A DNA stretch of 64,000 bases from Pseudarthrobacter oxydans (GCF_030812335.1 NZ_JAUSSN010000002.1:248001-312000); one strand, 5' to 3'. Numbered from the stretch's first letter, positions 25,124-36,025 are shown. The notes: generated by a model not told the origin, from the sequence alone. A program made the numbers and translations.

Positions 25124-25360
25124 GTGCTGTCTCCTGGTCTGCAGCTGGTGACGGCTGCGGTTGGTGGTTGTCTCTTCCAAGACGTAGCTCCAGTCTCCGC
25201 CGGACCCTTCAGCGGGAGCTGTTCGGAACCTTTCATCTTGCTGTGAAGGTTGGCGATGGTCATCGGGCGGAGATTTTGGGGATTCGGGATGCGGCCGACT
25301 CCCCCGGCACCGGTCCCCCGGCACCAAATTCCCACAGCCGGCGCCCCTGCGCCAAAAAAG

Positions 25361-25390
25361 TTGCCCAGAGTGCAAACATGCACGTAGTGT
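25361..25390 (+). promoter_or_regulatory. tetR-MMPL promoter with putative operator
   Basis: -35 TTGCCC (25361-25366), 18-bp spacer, -10 TAGTGT (25385-25390), then 6 bp to the GTG start of tetR (leaderless). An inverted repeat GTGCA-AACA-TGCAC (25370-25383) fills the spacer, a likely autoregulatory operator. The rest of the 273-bp gap upstream to the secreted-protein start shows no gene; an imperfect inverted repeat lies near 25227-25251. Confidence 0.65.
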
Positions 25391-25396
25391 AACCGT

Positions 25397-26140
25397 GTGC
25401 CCGCTACCCCGCCCTCCAGCGCAGACGCCCCGTCGGCGTCCCACCCGCCAGCTGACGGACCGTCGCGCCGCGAGCTGAACAAAGCGGCCACGCGCCAGGC
25501 CATCACCGACGCCGCGCTGGCTCTGCTCCGGTCCAACGGCCCCGGCAATTTCACGGTCGAGGACATCGCCGACGCCGCCGGCATCTCACGCCGCACCTTC
25601 TTTAACTACTTCAGCAGCACCGAGGCGGCCATTGCCGCCGTCACCTTCGGCTTCCTGGACAAGGCACTCCAGCAGTTCCGGCTGCGCCCGGCCGGGGAAC
25701 CCTTCCTGGAATCGGCCCGGGCGGCCCTTGTGGAACTCGCAGACCCGATGACGGTCGCTCCACTGGCCGAGCTGTACAGCCTGGGCCAGGCCAATCCGCA
25801 GCTCAGCCGGTCCGAGCTGGAAGCCTGGGACCACTGCACCGTCGAGATCATTACCGCCGCCCGCGAGCGCCTCAGCGAGGGCGCCGAGCTGGACGAGCTG
25901 TACCTTCGCGCCCTGGCCGGCTCGGTCATCTCATGCGGCAAAGCCGCCATGGACGTCTGGTTCCTGCAGTGCGGCGGATCCCTCACCCCGGAATCCCTGT
26001 CCACCCTGCGGCAGCTCCTGATCGATTCCATGGGCCTGCTGGGCTCCGGATTCGCCCGCCCCGACCCCGCCCCTACAACGACCCAGGCCACCACCCCGGC
26101 CGACGCCTCCACCGCCACCCCTTCCCCAGATCGGCACTGA
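25397..26140 (+). CDS. TetR-family repressor of the adjacent MMPL exporter
   Basis: A 247-residue regulator. The N-terminal helix-turn-helix (about 28-75) reads FTVEDIADAAGISRRTFFNYF, a textbook TetR domain. The remaining helical region should bind an effector. A 25-residue Pro/Ser-rich N-terminus and a Thr/Pro-rich C-terminus are low complexity. It is followed after one base by the MMPL transporter, so the pair is an operon, and the gene most likely represses its own promoter through the palindrome in the promoter spacer. The inducer is unknown; it would be the exported compound or a related lipid or drug. Confidence 0.92.
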   Translation: MPATPPSSADAPSASHPPADGPSRRELNKAATRQAITDAALALLRSNGPGNFTVEDIADAAGISRRTFFNYFSSTEAAIAAVTFGFLDKALQQFRLRPAGEPFLESARAALVELADPMTVAPLAELYSLGQANPQLSRSELEAWDHCTVEIITAARERLSEGAELDELYLRALAGSVISCGKAAMDVWFLQCGGSLTPESLSTLRQLLIDSMGLLGSGFARPDPAPTTTQATTPADASTATPSPDRH

Positions 26141-26141
26141 C

Positions 26142-28682
26142 ATGGCCCTGATGCTCTACCGCCTCGGCAAATTCTCCTACCGCCACCGCTGGCTCGTCAT
26201 CTCCCTGTGGCTCGCCGTTATGGTGGCCGTCGGTGGTGCGGCAGCCGCCTTCCACGGCACCTTGTCCAACAACTTCCAGATCCCCGGCACCGAGACCCAG
26301 CAGATGGCAGACAAGCTCAAGACCGAGCTTCCCTCGTCCTCCGGCGGCTCCGCCAGCGTGGTGTTCGAAGCCAACGACGCCCAGTTCAGCCAGGCGGGCA
26401 AGGACGCCGTCACCGCCGCGCTTACCAAGCTCGAAACCCTCCCGGACGTTCAGGGCACCGTTGACCCGTTCGCCACCCAGGCGCAGCTGGACCAGGCCGT
26501 CACCGATCTGGCCGCCGGCAAGGAGCAGTCCGCTGCCGGCAAGGCCCAGCTTGAGACGGCCGCTGCCGAGCTCGCCGCCGGAAAGGCCCAGCTGGACGCT
26601 GCCGAACAGCAGATGGCGGCCGCCGGCATGCCGGCCGCTGCAATTGAGGCACGGCTCGGCCAGCAGAAGGCGGCCCTCGCCGAGGGTCAGGCAAAGCTCG
26701 ACGCCGGCACCCAGGAACTGGAAGCCGGCGAGGCCAAGCTGGCACTTGGCGCCCGGCAGCTGGAGGCCTCGAAGGGCCTCCGCTTCGTCTCCGAGGACGG
26801 CAAGGCCGCGATCGCGCAGGTTCAGTTCAAGACCTCCATCAACGGCCTCAACCCGGAGGTCCGCCAGGAAGTCCAGGACATCGTCAAGGAGGTGTCCGCC
26901 GCCAACGTCAGCGCGCTGCCCAGCAAGGAAATCAGCGAGGACATCTCCGAGCTCTTTGGCGCCGCCGAGATTATCGGCATCGCGGTTGCGGCCCTGGTCC
27001 TGATCATCATGCTCGGGACGCTGATCGCTGCCGGACTTCCGCTGCTGATGGCCGTCGTCGGCGTGGCCGTCGGTGTGGGCGGCACCTTCGCCCTCAGCGG
27101 CGCCACGGACATGAGCTCCATCTCCCCGATGCTGGCGCTGATGCTCGGCCTCGCCGTAGGAATCGACTACTCGCTGTTCATCGTGAACCGGCACCGCGGC
27201 CAGCTGCTCTCCGGCATGGACCCCGAGGAGTCCGTGGCGCTCGCCACCGGCACGTCCGGCAACGCGGTGCTCTTCGCCGGCCTCACCGTCATCATCGCCC
27301 TCGCGGCCCTGGTTGTCCCGGGCCTTCCGTTCCTGGCCGTCATGGGCCTCTCCGCCGCCGCAACGGTGGCCGTCGCCGTCGTCGTGGCCCTGACCCTGAC
27401 GCCGGCTGTGCTCTCCCTCATTGGCCGGAAACTGATCTCCAAGCGGGCCTGGGCCAAGGCGGACCGGCACAACGCCGCGCCCGGCCACGAAACCGACGAC
27501 CGCGCCAGGGACGAATACCGCAGCAGCCACGGCTGGGGCGGCATTGTCACCAACCACCCGTGGCTGGCCCTGCTGTCCGGTGTGGTCCTGCTCGGTGTCG
27601 TGGCACTGCCCGCCGCCCAGCTGCGGCTCGCACTGCCGGACGCCAGCTCCGAGCCGGTCGCCTCGCAGGCCTTTCAGGCCTATGACGTCACCAAACGGAG
27701 CTTCGGCGAGGGCATGACCGGCCCCATCATTGTGGTGGGCGACCTCCCCGAGGGACTCAGCGAGGCCGAGGCCCAGACCACCCAGTTCGACGTGGCGGAC
27801 ATCCTGCGCGAGACCGAGAATGTCAGCGCCGCCGTGCCGCTGGCCCTGAGCGAGGACCGCCGCACCGCGGTGTTCCAGGTCATCCCGAACGAGGGTCCGG
27901 CCAGCGCCAGCACCGTCCAGGTGGTATCCGAACTCCGCGCCGAAAAGGGCCAGATCAAGGACACCACCGGCGTCAGCATCGGGCTCACCGGACAGACCGC
28001 CGGCAACGTCGACGTGTCCACGAAACTCGGCGACGCCCTGCCGCCGTACCTGGCGATAGTGGTCGGTCTCTCGCTGCTCCTGCTGCTGCTGGTCTTCCGC
28101 TCCATTTGGGTGCCGCTGCTGGCCACCGGCGGATTCCTGCTCTCGCTCGCCGCCGCCTTCGGTGCAGTCGTCGCTGTCTACCAGTGGGGCTGGCTCGGGC
28201 CCATCTTCGGCGTCGAGAATCCGGGCGCCGTGCTGAGCTTCCTGCCGATCATCCTCATCGGCGTGCTGTTCGGCCTGGCCATGGACTACCAGGTGTTCAT
28301 TGCGTCAGGCATGCGCGAGTCGTACATGCACGGCGAATCGGCCAAACACGCCGTCCGCTCGGGGTTCAGCCACGCCGCCGCCGTGGTCACCGCGGCCGCG
28401 ATCATCATGGTCAGCGTGTTCTCGGGCTTCATTTTCTCCCACCTGAACATGGTCCGGCCGCTCGGCTTCGCCATGGCCTTCGGCGTGCTGATTGACGCCT
28501 TCGTGGTCCGGATGACGATCGTCCCGGCCGTGATGTACCTGCTCGGCGAAAAGGCCTGGTGGCTGCCGCGCTGGCTGGACCGCATCCTGCCGGACGTGGA
28601 CGTCGAAGGCGCCAGGCTGCGCAAGCCCGCGGCTGCCGTCCCAGGTCCTGTGGCCGAAGCCGCCGGGGCCACCGCCCGGTAA
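26142..28682 (+). CDS. MMPL/RND-type membrane transporter
   Basis: An 846-residue MMPL transporter with two homologous halves, each with one helix, an extracytoplasmic domain and a five-helix bundle. The proton-relay motifs are visible: GLAVGIDYSLFIVNRHR in the first half and GLAMDYQVFIASGMRE in the second. The first periplasmic-side loop (about 120-215) contains a long Ala/Gln/Glu-rich coiled coil of repeated AAGKAQLE-like units, longer than in compact MMPLs. Members export lipids, siderophores or drugs. Start: ATG at 26142, one base after the tetR stop. A strong intrinsic terminator follows at 28725. Confidence 0.95.
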   Translation: MALMLYRLGKFSYRHRWLVISLWLAVMVAVGGAAAAFHGTLSNNFQIPGTETQQMADKLKTELPSSSGGSASVVFEANDAQFSQAGKDAVTAALTKLETLPDVQGTVDPFATQAQLDQAVTDLAAGKEQSAAGKAQLETAAAELAAGKAQLDAAEQQMAAAGMPAAAIEARLGQQKAALAEGQAKLDAGTQELEAGEAKLALGARQLEASKGLRFVSEDGKAAIAQVQFKTSINGLNPEVRQEVQDIVKEVSAANVSALPSKEISEDISELFGAAEIIGIAVAALVLIIMLGTLIAAGLPLLMAVVGVAVGVGGTFALSGATDMSSISPMLALMLGLAVGIDYSLFIVNRHRGQLLSGMDPEESVALATGTSGNAVLFAGLTVIIALAALVVPGLPFLAVMGLSAAATVAVAVVVALTLTPAVLSLIGRKLISKRAWAKADRHNAAPGHETDDRARDEYRSSHGWGGIVTNHPWLALLSGVVLLGVVALPAAQLRLALPDASSEPVASQAFQAYDVTKRSFGEGMTGPIIVVGDLPEGLSEAEAQTTQFDVADILRETENVSAAVPLALSEDRRTAVFQVIPNEGPASASTVQVVSELRAEKGQIKDTTGVSIGLTGQTAGNVDVSTKLGDALPPYLAIVVGLSLLLLLLVFRSIWVPLLATGGFLLSLAAAFGAVVAVYQWGWLGPIFGVENPGAVLSFLPIILIGVLFGLAMDYQVFIASGMRESYMHGESAKHAVRSGFSHAAAVVTAAAIIMVSVFSGFIFSHLNMVRPLGFAMAFGVLIDAFVVRMTIVPAVMYLLGEKAWWLPRWLDRILPDVDVEGARLRKPAAAVPGPVAEAAGATAR

Positions 28683-28724
28683 GCCGTCACCGGCTGCCAA
28701 CCGGCCGCCTTGTAGGTTCCACGA

Positions 28725-28760
28725 GCCGCCCGCCGATCATTGCGATCGGCGGGCGGCTTT
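28725..28760 (+). terminator. intrinsic terminator after the MMPL gene
   Basis: A 14-bp perfect stem (28725-28738 with 28744-28757), 5-nt loop ATTGC, followed by TTTGTTGT. The remaining non-coding sequence to 28930 holds loose repeats of TTGTTCGGGCT/TTGTTCAGGC and no supported gene. Confidence 0.85.
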
Positions 28761-28930
28761 GTTGTCGCCGCGTTCGGCGAGACTGGCGTCCGACGACAAC
28801 GTCACCGCGGCGAACTACTCGGACGCCGACGGCGGCACCATCCAGACAGGCCGGCCGCGGTGCAGGCAGCCGGCTATTTGTTCGGGCTGTCGGCCCTTTG
28901 TTCAGGCCGCGGCGATCCACGGTTATTCAT

Positions 28931-30529
28931 TCAGGCTGCGATTTGGCTTTGCCTGCGGGTGCGGTGGAGGTCGTTGGCTCGGCGGTGGCGTTGGCGGCGG
29001 TGGTCCGGGCTCTTTGCTGCGGCCAGGTCCGGTTCCGGCTGGCGGGCCGGGGTTCCGGGCAGGGGCGGGGTTCCGGGCAGGGGCGGGGTTCCGGGCAGGG
29101 GCGGGGTTCCGGGCAGGGGCGGGGCGGTGGCTTGGTAGGTGTGGCCGGTGGGGGTGGTGACGTCGAGGGTGTGTCGGGGTCCGGGGCGTGGTCTGGAGGA
29201 CCAGCCTGGGGTTTCTTTGGTGTGGTTGCAGGCTTCGCAGAGACCGGCCCCGTTGTCCTGGGTGGTGGTGCCGTTGTGGTGCCAGGGGATGATGTGGTCG
29301 AAGTGGCGGATGGGGGCGTCGCAGTAGGGGGTGCGGCAGGTGTCATCGCGGGCGGTGAGGAAGCGGCGGAGCCCGGGCGGGAAGAGCCGTGCACGGGAAT
29401 CCATTGCGGTGAGCTCGCCGGTGCCGGGGGCGGTGTAGAGCCGGCGCAGCCAGACGTTCATGGCATTGTCCCCGGTGCTGTTCACGGCGGTGCCGCCGGC
29501 GGCGGTGTCCCCGGCGTGGGCGTCTGTCCCCGCCGCACCCTGTGTCGCCGCGCGCGCCGCTCCGGGTCCCACCGCGGCGGTTCCCGCGTCTTTTCCGGCG
29601 TTGGTGAGGAGGTCCCGGGCCCAGCCGGCGGGGACGATGCCGTAGCCGGGGAGGCGTGCGGGTTCGCTGTCGGCCTGGAAGAGGGTGCGGTCGGTCATGA
29701 CGAGCTGGATCTCGATCCCGCTGATCCCGCCGGCCTTGCCGGTGGTGCGTTCGACCAGGGTGTCGGCCATGAGCTGGCCTCGGGTCCGGGGGTCCCCGGC
29801 GGCCCGCAGGGTGTCGGCGTGCCGGGTGAGGCCGGCGTAGACGGCGACCCCGGCGGCGACGGGGAGCAGGGCGGTGAGGTAGCACATGGTGTCCGGGGCC
29901 GGGCGGAGGCTGACGTGCCGTTCGGTGCTCGCGTGGCTGGCGCGCTGGGTGACCGAGCGCGGGTCCCGCCGGTACGCGGCGGTGCGGGCCGCGGCGATGA
30001 TTCCCCGGTCCCCGGCGCCGTCGAAGGTCCCGGTGTCGGGGGCGAGTTCGGCGTCGACGGCGGCCCGGTCCTCCGCGGAGAGGCAGGCGGTTTCCTTCAC
30101 GAGCAGGGTGGCGCGCCATTCGTTGAGCTGCCCGGTCTCCAGGGCCGCGAGGGTGTGGGGCATTTCGGTGACGAGGGCCTTCGCCAGGCCCAGGAGCCGG
30201 CCGCCGCGGGCCGGGGATTCCCGCCGGGCCAGGGCGATCTGCGCGCCGACCCCGGAGCCCAGCTCCGCGGCCGGCATCCCACGGTCCCGCTGTTCGCGGC
30301 GCTGGAGCAGGTCGAAGGCGACGGACAGCCGGGCCTGACGGGCAGCCAGGGCAGACTTTTGGTCTTCCAGGGTCCGGATTTCAGCAATCAAACGCGCACC
30401 GTCCGGCTCAGGCACGGCCCCGGACGGCGTTGTGCCTGCATCTTCGGTTGCCGGCCTTTTCCCGCAACTACAGGCGCAGTTGCACCCCTCTGATGCCAGA
30501 GCCCCCGCGACTGACTGAGTACCGTCCAT
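28931..30529 (-). CDS. DUF222/HNH endonuclease domain protein
   Basis: A 532-residue protein of the actinobacterial DUF222-HNH (13E12 repeat-like) family. The N-terminal and central parts are the helical DUF222 region. Near residues 400-445 lies the HNH nuclease module [19 protein letters not shown] ... [11 protein letters not shown], with paired Cys and the H-D-H core intact. The C-terminal tail carries four PLPGTP repeats encoded by an 18-bp tandem repeat. These genes are numerous and mobile-looking in Micrococcaceae genomes; whether they act as homing-type, phage or recombination nucleases is unsettled. Start: ATG at 30527-30529. The N-terminus has a Cys-rich CNCACSCGK patch. Confidence 0.88.
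   Translation of the reverse strand: MDGTQSVAGALASEGCNCACSCGKRPATEDAGTTPSGAVPEPDGARLIAEIRTLEDQKSALAARQARLSVAFDLLQRREQRDRGMPAAELGSGVGAQIALARRESPARGGRLLGLAKALVTEMPHTLAALETGQLNEWRATLLVKETACLSAEDRAAVDAELAPDTGTFDGAGDRGIIAAARTAAYRRDPRSVTQRASHASTERHVSLRPAPDTMCYLTALLPVAAGVAVYAGLTRHADTLRAAGDPRTRGQLMADTLVERTTGKAGGISGIEIQLVMTDRTLFQADSEPARLPGYGIVPAGWARDLLTNAGKDAGTAAVGPGAARAATQGAAGTDAHAGDTAAGGTAVNSTGDNAMNVWLRRLYTAPGTGELTAMDSRARLFPPGLRRFLTARDDTCRTPYCDAPIRHFDHIIPWHHNGTTTQDNGAGLCEACNHTKETPGWSSRPRPGPRHTLDVTTPTGHTYQATAPPLPGTPPLPGTPPLPGTPPLPGTPARQPEPDLAAAKSPDHRRQRHRRANDLHRTRRQSQIAA
29051..29122. repeat. 18-bp tandem repeat x4 in the HNH gene
   Basis: Four exact 18-bp units fill 29051-29122 and encode four PLPGTP hexapeptides near the C-terminus of the HNH protein. 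Unit number probably varies between strains by slippage. Confidence 0.9.
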
Positions 30530-30532
30530 GGC

Positions 30533-30865
30533 TCAAGTGTCCCGGAAGGCTAAGACATTAATGAGGGCCAACAGAAGCCGGTCAACCGCTTCGGAGGCTA
30601 TAGGGGAGGTCCCCACACCGGACGTAGATCTCGGCACACGGTCTAGGACCAGCGCCACTTCAAAACGCGTCCTGACCGTGGCCACCGCGGAGCTCAGTTC
30701 CTCCAACCGCCGCCGGAATTCAATCCGTCCTGCGTTGCTCTCGGGCAAAGTAACCTCCTCAAGCGCACGGGCGCACATCACCAACACGCTGCGGTGTCTG
30801 TCTTCCGGTCCGTGGTTCCCGTCCATAAACCAACGCTCCCACCGACCTCTGACGGTAAAGGGCAC
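30533..30865 (-). CDS. small hypothetical protein upstream of the HNH gene
   Basis: A 110-residue open frame ending 3 bp before the HNH start on the same strand. It is helical and charged (ARALEEVTLPESNAGRIEF, then RRRLEELSSAVATVRTRFE), with a plausible amphipathic pattern and no recognised domain. An internal ATG at codon 14 (MDGNHGPE) could be the real start. Base composition is slightly lower in GC than neighbours. An opposite-strand frame covers the same stretch. Reality is uncertain; the tight spacing to the HNH gene is the main support. Confidence 0.4.
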   Translation of the reverse strand: MPFTVRGRWERWFMDGNHGPEDRHRSVLVMCARALEEVTLPESNAGRIEFRRRLEELSSAVATVRTRFEVALVLDRVPRSTSGVGTSPIASEAVDRLLLALINVLAFRDT

Positions 30866-30899
30866 GGCGACGACGAGCCCTAGGAACTAGGCTGGAGCG

Positions 30900-31577
30900 G
30901 TGATCCGCCTTATTCTTGCCTCCCAGTCCCCCGCCCGCACCAAGCTGCTCACCGACGCCGGCATCCGGCACGAGATCCTCGTTTCGGATGTCGACGAGGA
31001 CGCCGTCCAGGCCCGCTACGGCGTCACCGACCCGCACGACACCGCCCTGCTGCTGGCCCGGGCCAAGGCCGAGGCCGTCGCCTCCCTGCCCGAGGCCGAC
31101 GGCGCCCTGGTGGTCGGCTGCGATTCGGTCTTCGAGTTCGACGGCGAGGCGCACGGCAAGCCGTACACGGCCGAGGTCGCCAAGGAGCGGATGCTCCGGA
31201 TGAGCGGCAGCAAGGGCGTGCTGCACACCGGACACTGGCTCGTCGACTGCCGCGACACCGAGGACACCGATGAATCCGGGGCTGCCGGCTCCGGCGCAAC
31301 CCTCGGGCACGTCACCTCCGCCGAGGTCCACTTCATGGAGATGAGCGTCGAGGAAATCGACGCGTACATCGCCACCGGTGAGCCGTTGCAGTGTGCCGGC
31401 AGCTTTACGATCGACGGCTACGGCGGGGCCTTCATCCGCAAGGTCGACGGCGACCCGCACGCCGTCGTCGGGCTGTCCATTTCCACCCTCCGCGGGCTGC
31501 TGAACCAGGCGAAGGTGGGCATCACGGAACTGTGGACCACCGGTGCTGCGGATCCCGCACTGCTCCGGGCCGAGTGA
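30900..31577 (+). CDS. maf: Maf/YceF-type nucleoside triphosphate pyrophosphatase
   Basis: A 225-residue Maf protein. It starts IRLILASQSPARTKLL (the S-x-S-P-R-R-like nucleotide-binding motif) and has VVGCDSVFEFDGE, GKP and AGSFTIDGYGGAFI. Maf proteins hydrolyse dTTP, UTP or modified nucleotides to monophosphates, preventing misincorporation. Start: GTG at 30900, 6 bp after TAGGCT (30888-30893), so probably leaderless. Placement just before accA is conserved in actinobacteria, where maf lies inside the carboxylase locus. Confidence 0.93.
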   Translation: MIRLILASQSPARTKLLTDAGIRHEILVSDVDEDAVQARYGVTDPHDTALLLARAKAEAVASLPEADGALVVGCDSVFEFDGEAHGKPYTAEVAKERMLRMSGSKGVLHTGHWLVDCRDTEDTDESGAAGSGATLGHVTSAEVHFMEMSVEEIDAYIATGEPLQCAGSFTIDGYGGAFIRKVDGDPHAVVGLSISTLRGLLNQAKVGITELWTTGAADPALLRAE

Positions 31578-31589
31578 GCTAATTCGCAG

Positions 31590-31614
31590 AGCTTTGTAGC
31601 AACCCTACAAAGCT
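31590..31614. promoter_or_regulatory. 10-bp inverted repeat upstream of accA (shared with accD)
   Basis: AGCTTTGTAG (31590-31599) / CTACAAAGCT (31605-31614), 5-nt spacer. It contains the TGTAG-N5-CTACA core also found upstream of accD. It lies 13 bp after the maf stop and 28 bp before a -10 candidate TAATAT (31643-31648). It could also serve as the maf terminator, but the T-run is missing and the match at accD favours a protein-binding site. Confidence 0.55.
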
Positions 31615-31701
31615 GGGGCGCTTTGACCGCGGAATCCGCAAGTAATATCGGCGGAACCCACAAAACCGCGCTAGGCTCCCTGAAGGAAAGAAGGAGACGC
31701 C

Positions 31702-33555
<1,854 letters not shown>

Positions 33556-33562
33556 CTGTCAG

Positions 33563-33609
33563 ACGGGCGGGACGCAGGCGCGCCTCTGGCGCCCCTGCGT
33601 CCCGCCCGT
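33563..33609 (+). terminator. 16-bp-stem terminator after accA
   Basis: Arms 33563-33578 and 33594-33609 are exact complements (ACGGGCGGGACGCAGG); the loop is about 15 nt and partly pairs itself. It starts 8 bp after the accA stop. Its right arm abuts the start region of the next gene, so the downstream promoter must lie in or right after the hairpin. Confidence 0.8.
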
Positions 33610-33622
33610 GCAGACTTGGTCT

Positions 33623-34354
33623 GTGAAACCATTTCTGCTCCTCGCCTCCCGGGCCGAGGACGCCGCCGCCGAGGACGAGTACGAAGCCTACCTGCGCTAC
33701 GGCGGCCTCGAACCCTCGCAGCTGCGGCGCATCCGGCTGGAAGCCGCGCCGCTGCCCCGGCTGGACCTGTCTGATTACTCCGGGGTTATCGTGGGCGGCA
33801 GTCCGTTCACCTCCAGCGACCCCGCCGAGGAAAAGAGCGACGTCCAGCACCGGGTGGAGCATGAGCTCGCGGCCCTGCTCGACCGGATCGTGCCCGAGGA
33901 CTTCCCTTTCCTGGGCGCCTGCTACGGGGTCGGCACGCTGGGCCGGCACCAGGGTGCCGTGATCGACCGGACCTACGGCGAGGGGCTCGGCGGTGTGACC
34001 ATCAAGCTGACGGAAGAAGGCTTGGCGGACCCGCTGCTGCGCGGGCTGCCGGACAGCTTCACGGCCTTCACCGGCCACAAGGAAGCCTGCACCCTGCTCC
34101 CCGCCCACGCCGTGCTGCTGGCCAGCTCCGCCGCCTGCCCGGTGCACATGTTCCGGATCAAAACCAACCTGTACGCCACCCAGTTCCACCCCGAACTCGA
34201 TGCGGAGGGCTTGGTCACCAGGATCGACATCTACCGTCATGCCGGCTATTTCCCGCCGGAATCGGCCGAAATGCTGATGGAGGACGCCCGGCGGTTCACG
34301 GCCACGGAACCCATGAAGATCCTGCGGAACTTCGTGGAACTCTACGCGCGCTAA
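33623..34354 (+). CDS. class I glutamine amidotransferase-like protein
   Basis: A 243-residue GATase1 protein like the stand-alone GMP synthase-type amidotransferases. The nucleophile elbow is GACYGVGTLG (Cys about 99) and the His-Glu pair is in QFHPELD (about 190). It would release ammonia from glutamine for an unknown acceptor, or act as a gamma-glutamyl hydrolase. Two GTG codons are possible, at 33608 and 33623. The second is preferred because a -10-like CAGACT ends 6 bp before it, matching the leaderless spacing of neighbours. The gene is alone between accA and the MHS transporter. Confidence 0.8.
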   Translation: MKPFLLLASRAEDAAAEDEYEAYLRYGGLEPSQLRRIRLEAAPLPRLDLSDYSGVIVGGSPFTSSDPAEEKSDVQHRVEHELAALLDRIVPEDFPFLGACYGVGTLGRHQGAVIDRTYGEGLGGVTIKLTEEGLADPLLRGLPDSFTAFTGHKEACTLLPAHAVLLASSAACPVHMFRIKTNLYATQFHPELDAEGLVTRIDIYRHAGYFPPESAEMLMEDARRFTATEPMKILRNFVELYAR

Positions 34355-34420
34355 GTCGGGCCCGGGCCTGCCGGTCCGCGTTCCGGCGCTAAGCCGGGCC
34401 TTCCGGTCCGCGTTCCGGCG
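34351..34420. repeat. imperfect tandem repeat starting at a stop codon
   Basis: Copy 1 (34351-34388) and copy 2 (34389-34420) both begin CTAAG and end GGTCCGCGTTCCGGCG, differing by a 6-bp indel and few substitutions. Copy 1 includes the stop codon of the glutamine amidotransferase gene, so the stop itself is duplicated. Confidence 0.8.
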
Positions 34421-34460
34421 CTCCTACCCAGTTACTTTCCCGGTTCCTCTGTCCGACACG

Positions 34461-34499
34461 GAAATGCCCGGCGTGTTCAGTGAACACGCCGGGCATTTC
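34461..34499. terminator. 19-bp palindromic terminator (convergent genes)
   Basis: Arms 34461-34479 and 34481-34499 are exact complements around one base. The ends are GAAAT/ATTTC, so both directions have short A/T edges. It lies between the amidotransferase gene (+) and the MHS transporter (-), 46 bp beyond the transporter stop. Confidence 0.85.
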
Positions 34500-34545
34500 T
34501 CTCGGTAACCGGGCTGGAGCGTCAGCCCCGGCCCGGGAACCAGGG

Positions 34546-35958
34546 TCAGGCGACGTTGTTGGTGTACTCCAGGTCGCGGGTTTCCTTGCTGACGAACAGT
34601 GCGATCAGCGTCAGCACCGCCATGGAGGCGAGGTAGACGCCGACCAGAGCCGGGCTGCCCTTGCCCATTTCCCAGAGCCAGACGGCGATGAACGGCGCCA
34701 CGGCCGCACCGAGGATGCTGGAGAAGTTGTAGCTGATGGCGGAGCCGGTGTACCGGACGTTCGTCGGGAACAGCTCCGGCAGCAGCGCACCCATGGGCCC
34801 GAAGGTCAGCCCCATCAGGGAGAAGCCGATGATCAGCAGGGCCATCGTGCCGACGAAACCGAGGCTGAACAGCGGAACAAAGAGCAGTCCGAAGGCGAAG
34901 ATGCCGAGGGTCACGGCGATCAGCATCTTGCGGCGGCCGTACTTCTCAGCCAGCGGGCCGGAGACCAGGGTGAAGATACCGAAGAACACGACGCCGGCAA
35001 TCAGCATCCAGAGGAAGTCGTTGCGGGTGTAGCCCAGGCCGGGGACGAACGCGGCGGCCGCGGCCTCGGTCATCGGCTTGCCGGCCTTCTCCGCTGCGGC
35101 CTTCGCGGCATCCAGGCTGGAGGCGCGGGTGCCGTAGGTCAGCGTGAAGGTGGTCATCAGGTAGAACAGCACGTACGTGGCGAGCATGATGAACGTGCCC
35201 AGGATCAGCTTGCGCCAGCTGGTGTTGAAGACCCGGGCCAGCGGCAGCTTGGCGACCTCATTGGACTCCAGGACCTTGGTGAAGGCCGGGGTCTCGATCA
35301 GCTTGAGCCGGACGTAGAGCCCGATGATGACCATGACGGCACTGAGCAGGAATGGCACACGCCAGCCCCATGCCATGAAGGCCTCGGGTGACAGGGCGTA
35401 GCTGAAGACCAGGAAGATCACGTTGGCGATGATGAAGCCGATGGGCGCACCCAGCTGCGGGAACGTGCCGTAGATGGCACGCTTGTTCGCCGGGGCGTTC
35501 TCGGTGGCCAGCAGGGCGGCCCCGCTCCATTCGCCGCCGAGGGCAAGGCCCTGGGCGAAGCGCATGACGACGAGCAGTGCCGGCGCCCAGAACTCCCAGC
35601 CCGGGACAAGCGCCGTCGGGAGGCAGCCGATGAGGAAGGTGGCAATACCCATCGTTAGCAGCGACGCCACGAGGGTGCCCTTGCGCCCGAACTTGTCACC
35701 GAAGTGGCCGAAAATGATGGACCCGAGCGGACGGGCGATGAACGCTACGCCGAACACGGCGAACGAGCTCAGCAGCTGGGTGGTCTCGCTCTGGCCGGGG
35801 AAGAACAGCCGCGGGAAAACGAGCACAGCGGCGGTGGCGTACACGTAGAAGTCGTAGAACTCAACGGTGGTGCCAACCAGGCTGGCGACGATAACGCGGC
35901 CGCGCGAGTTCACCGGTTGGGCGGACCCATGCTCCGCGGAGGTGGCAGTGGATGACAT
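34546..35958 (-). CDS. MFS transporter, metabolite:H+ symporter (MHS) type
   Basis: A 470-residue twelve-helix permease. TVEFYDFYVY in helix 1, FGHFGDKFGRKG between helices 2 and 3 and FAQGLALGGEWSGAALLATENAP are hallmarks of the MHS family (ProP, KgtP, ShiA and relatives). Substrates are small acids or betaines; which one is not decided by sequence. Start: ATG at 35956-35958. It is divergent from narK across a 287-bp region with its own promoter and a palindromic site, and ends at the palindrome at 34461. Confidence 0.93.
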   Translation of the reverse strand: MSSTATSAEHGSAQPVNSRGRVIVASLVGTTVEFYDFYVYATAAVLVFPRLFFPGQSETTQLLSSFAVFGVAFIARPLGSIIFGHFGDKFGRKGTLVASLLTMGIATFLIGCLPTALVPGWEFWAPALLVVMRFAQGLALGGEWSGAALLATENAPANKRAIYGTFPQLGAPIGFIIANVIFLVFSYALSPEAFMAWGWRVPFLLSAVMVIIGLYVRLKLIETPAFTKVLESNEVAKLPLARVFNTSWRKLILGTFIMLATYVLFYLMTTFTLTYGTRASSLDAAKAAAEKAGKPMTEAAAAAFVPGLGYTRNDFLWMLIAGVVFFGIFTLVSGPLAEKYGRRKMLIAVTLGIFAFGLLFVPLFSLGFVGTMALLIIGFSLMGLTFGPMGALLPELFPTNVRYTGSAISYNFSSILGAAVAPFIAVWLWEMGKGSPALVGVYLASMAVLTLIALFVSKETRDLEYTNNVA

Positions 35959-36025
35959 GTAGTTGCGCTTTCATGAAGACCGGGCTGGGCCTGCTTGAGG
36001 CCGCCCGGAAGAGGATACGTATGCT

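Noticed and set aside
29051..29122. Short regular repeats that could suggest a CRISPR array
   Set aside because: Units are contiguous 18-mers without spacers and lie in frame inside the HNH gene.
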